Position numbers and translations under genes: made by a program | NCBI GenBank assembly: GCA_050486405.1 | Contig: JBJHDF010000056.1 | Location: forward strand, 1 to 6,398 | Source of the DNA: JBJHDF01 sp050486405 | GTDB lineage: Bacteria > Pseudomonadota > Gammaproteobacteria > Pseudomonadales > Cellvibrionaceae | DNA length: 6,398 bases | Reading direction: 5' to 3' | In this document: positions 4,447-6,398 of the stretch, piece by piece | Layout: each line of letters begins with the position of its first letter | How positions within the stretch are numbered: position 1 is the stretch's first letter | The notes under the pieces: model-generated | Told to the model about the DNA's origin: nothing | Databases searched by the model: none | Seen by the model: the letters and a program-made list of their open reading frames with translations, nothing else

Positions 4447-6398
4447 CTATTGAGCCCTAAATCTCATTGCCGTTACCCAATAACGGCGAGGCGAAGTCCA
4501 AAAATCATCACAATACCCCATAATATCGAACTTGTAATTACCTTGTGGCTGCCCATCGGCATAGGGAATCGCATACCTATGATTAGATACACCATAACTT
4601 GACTCTGACATTGGCTCCGGAAGCCAAGAGATTTCTTCCAACGTAGTCACTACCCTCAGATACGCAGCACTGTCTGAATAAACAGAATCTATTGCAATGC
4701 CATCATTGATAACATCCTGATGCAATCTACTGCTAGCATCATACGGCCACCCACGGGAAAGTCTATATGGCCAGTCAAACGGTGGCTCTGGATCGTGATG
4801 ACGAGACGTCCTACAGCGCTGCTCAGGATATGGTCTTTGAGACCCGCCTGCCGAAAGATCACGGAGCATATGCGGAGTATGCCAATTACCGAATGAATGC
4901 ATAGCCTCGTGCGCAAATACCTTCGAACTAGCTTCTCTTATTTCAAAAAGATGAGTTCCGGGCTGATATCTGCCGCCACCTTGATCACCATTAAAATATA
5001 CTATCCTAAAGTCATCTCCATTTTTTAGTATCTCATCAAGACTGGATCTGTATTTGTTAATAAAGCTCCTATACACCGCCATCAAGTTATCTGGGTCAAT
5101 GGATGCTTTTTCATCGCCCGCATCGTTCGGCTCTTCATCCAACTCAGAAAGACTAATGACCCCCATAGCGCTCCCGGAAAAGGGCAACCAAATTTTGGAC
5201 TCATCGATTAAACTCCGAACAGCATCTCTATGAAGTTGATCCTGGCATATATAATAGCTCGCATCGGAGTCCTCGCCCTCACTTTCTTCCTCGCAAACAC
5301 CAATAGGTATAAAGCGCATATTTTTTGTTCGTATCACCTTTGTGCCATGCACAAACAAATTCCATTCTTCTTCAAACTCACCGTCATCCTCATCCTTTAC
5401 CCTTAAATTAATCGACAAGGGCGCACCAGGAACAATTGTGCTTTCGTCGACAACCACGTCCAACGAACGGCAATCTTCACCGGCACCTCCCACTCGCTGC
5501 TTTCTCCAATCACACTCTGCTGGAACAGGGTGACGCTGGGGTTTCATGACTACCCCCCCAATAGCCCCTTCGACCTGATAAACCCGAGAATGCCGCTGTT
5601 GTTCCCTGAAATACACCCGCAACACTGTGGGGCCATTTCCTGCAATTAAGGGAACCGTCTGATAAAGCCCCCTTGGTCTACTTGCATCGGGCGACCCCAT
5701 TTCCAGTCTCTCCAGTTCCAACTCGCTGAATGACCAATAATTCTGAATGGATTGGGTCAGTTCCACGCCCACAATCATCGAATTCCCAAACGCATACTCC
5801 CACAGTATATTCCCCGCATCCTGGTTGCTGTACAAGCGCAGGGCGATCAGGTCTTCCGGGGCCAGGCTGTCCAGGTGGTCCAGGTTCGGGAAGGTGATCT
5901 GGCCGTTTTCGCCCAGGATGGCGCGGACTTCGTAGTTACCCAGAGAAAACACCAGCTCCTGAGGGCCGTCGATGTGGGGCAAACGCCCAAACTGGGCGCC
6001 GACCAGGGCGTAGAAGGCTTCGATCATGGTGTCCGTGTCGTTCAGGTAGCGGGCATCCAGGTCATAGATGGATACCCGGCTGGTTTCCCCTGCTTCATTG
6101 ACACTGGTGCGGTAGATTTCCTCCATCTCCAGGCTGTAGCGGCTGAACTGGTACTCGGGCCGGTAGTGCCAGGCATAATAGGGATCCGGCCGGTCCAGTT
6201 CCTGATGGAGCGGCAGACTCTGATTGACCTGTCGCCAGCGGTTGATCCCCTCCCAATCCGTTGCCTCATCGTACAGCGGCACCAAAAACGGCGTCAGCCG
6301 CCCAGGACGGCCGCTCAGCGGGCCGCCCTGGGGATTGCCGAAGTTGGGGGTTTCGGTTTCCTGGGTGCCGCTGACGTGGATGTAATAGTGTTCCGGCC
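4447..6398 (-). CDS. Zinc metalloprotease (metzincin-like), N-terminus beyond the window
   Basis: The frame is open from the right edge, giving 649 visible residues (numbered here from the codon at 6394-6396). No start is visible; the TTG at 6283-6285 is internal. Catalytic evidence is HEAMHSFGNWH at residues 496-506 (4879-4911), matching HExxHxxGxxH with three zinc-binding histidines and the catalytic Glu. A possible Met-turn, FDIMGYC, follows 120 residues later (M626), a longer gap than in compact metzincins. Upstream, VGVELTQSIQ (about 209-218) and VPLIAGNGPTVLRVYF (about 248-263) match a segment often seen before such peptidase domains. DLIALRLYSNQDAGNILWEY and the GC-rich region before it are probably a non-catalytic N-terminal part. 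Six cysteines, two close pairs among them, fit a disulfide-bonded exported protein. Substrate unknown. M66- or M6-like families are alternatives I cannot separate by eye. Followed at 56 bases by a beta-domain gene. Confidence 0.85.
   Translation of the reverse strand, partial: PEHYYIHVSGTQETETPNFGNPQGGPLSGRPGRLTPFLVPLYDEATDWEGINRWRQVNQSLPLHQELDRPDPYYAWHYRPEYQFSRYSLEMEEIYRTSVNEAGETSRVSIYDLDARYLNDTDTMIEAFYALVGAQFGRLPHIDGPQELVFSLGNYEVRAILGENGQITFPNLDHLDSLAPEDLIALRLYSNQDAGNILWEYAFGNSMIVGVELTQSIQNYWSFSELELERLEMGSPDASRPRGLYQTVPLIAGNGPTVLRVYFREQQRHSRVYQVEGAIGGVVMKPQRHPVPAECDWRKQRVGGAGEDCRSLDVVVDESTIVPGAPLSINLRVKDEDDGEFEEEWNLFVHGTKVIRTKNMRFIPIGVCEEESEGEDSDASYYICQDQLHRDAVRSLIDESKIWLPFSGSAMGVISLSELDEEPNDAGDEKASIDPDNLMAVYRSFINKYRSSLDEILKNGDDFRIVYFNGDQGGGRYQPGTHLFEIREASSKVFAHEAMHSFGNWHTPHMLRDLSAGGSQRPYPEQRCRTSRHHDPEPPFDWPYRLSRGWPYDASSRLHQDVINDGIAIDSVYSDSAAYLRVVTTLEEISWLPEPMSESSYGVSNHRYAIPYADGQPQGNYKFDIMGYCDDFWTSPRRYWVTAMRFRAQ

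Noticed and set aside
6042..6269. Alternative minus-strand open frame of 75 residues
   Set aside because: It is a shadow of the metalloprotease frame, which is continuous and shows domain content.

Overview
The window looks like an accessory region of a gram-negative bacterium. A marine or halophilic gammaproteobacterium is my guess, from the general style of the proteins. No RNA gene or core marker is present to confirm it. Two minus-strand protein-coding blocks run off opposite ends, and a patchwork of mobile and broken elements lies between them.

Right block (3179-6398, minus strand). A large protein enters from beyond the right edge. It ends in a zinc-metalloprotease-like domain with the motif HEAMHSFGNWH (HExxHxxGxxH) and a later IMGYC Met-turn candidate. 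After 56 bases comes a 403-residue protein made of fibronectin/Ig-like beta domains. It looks like the C-terminal continuation of the protease, either as a second gene of an operon or as the tail of a split gene. Base composition changes inside the protease gene near 5815: the upstream part is GC-rich (about 60% in sampled lines) and the protease part is clearly lower (about 38-53%).

Middle (658-3178). From left to right this holds: a dyad-symmetric putative operator; a complete ParE-type toxin-antitoxin pair (plus strand, antitoxin first, 14-base overlap); a small minus-strand hypothetical gene broken by one missing base; a DDE (rve-type) transposase gene with perfect D-35-E spacing (plus strand); and a 425-base noncoding stretch. 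The noncoding stretch carries two 140-base tandem repeats, each with palindromes, and a perfect 16-base tandem duplication.

Left block (1-657, minus strand). A GC-rich reading frame encodes Ig-like domains of a large surface-type protein. It has no convincing start codon, opens just after a stop, and runs off the left edge, so it looks like a gene that lost its 5' part.

Reading it together: the protease and its beta-domain partner probably act outside the cytoplasm. The middle section looks like material accumulated by insertion, possibly together with the lower-GC protease tail, into a locus for very large surface or Rhs-like proteins. That last step is inference.
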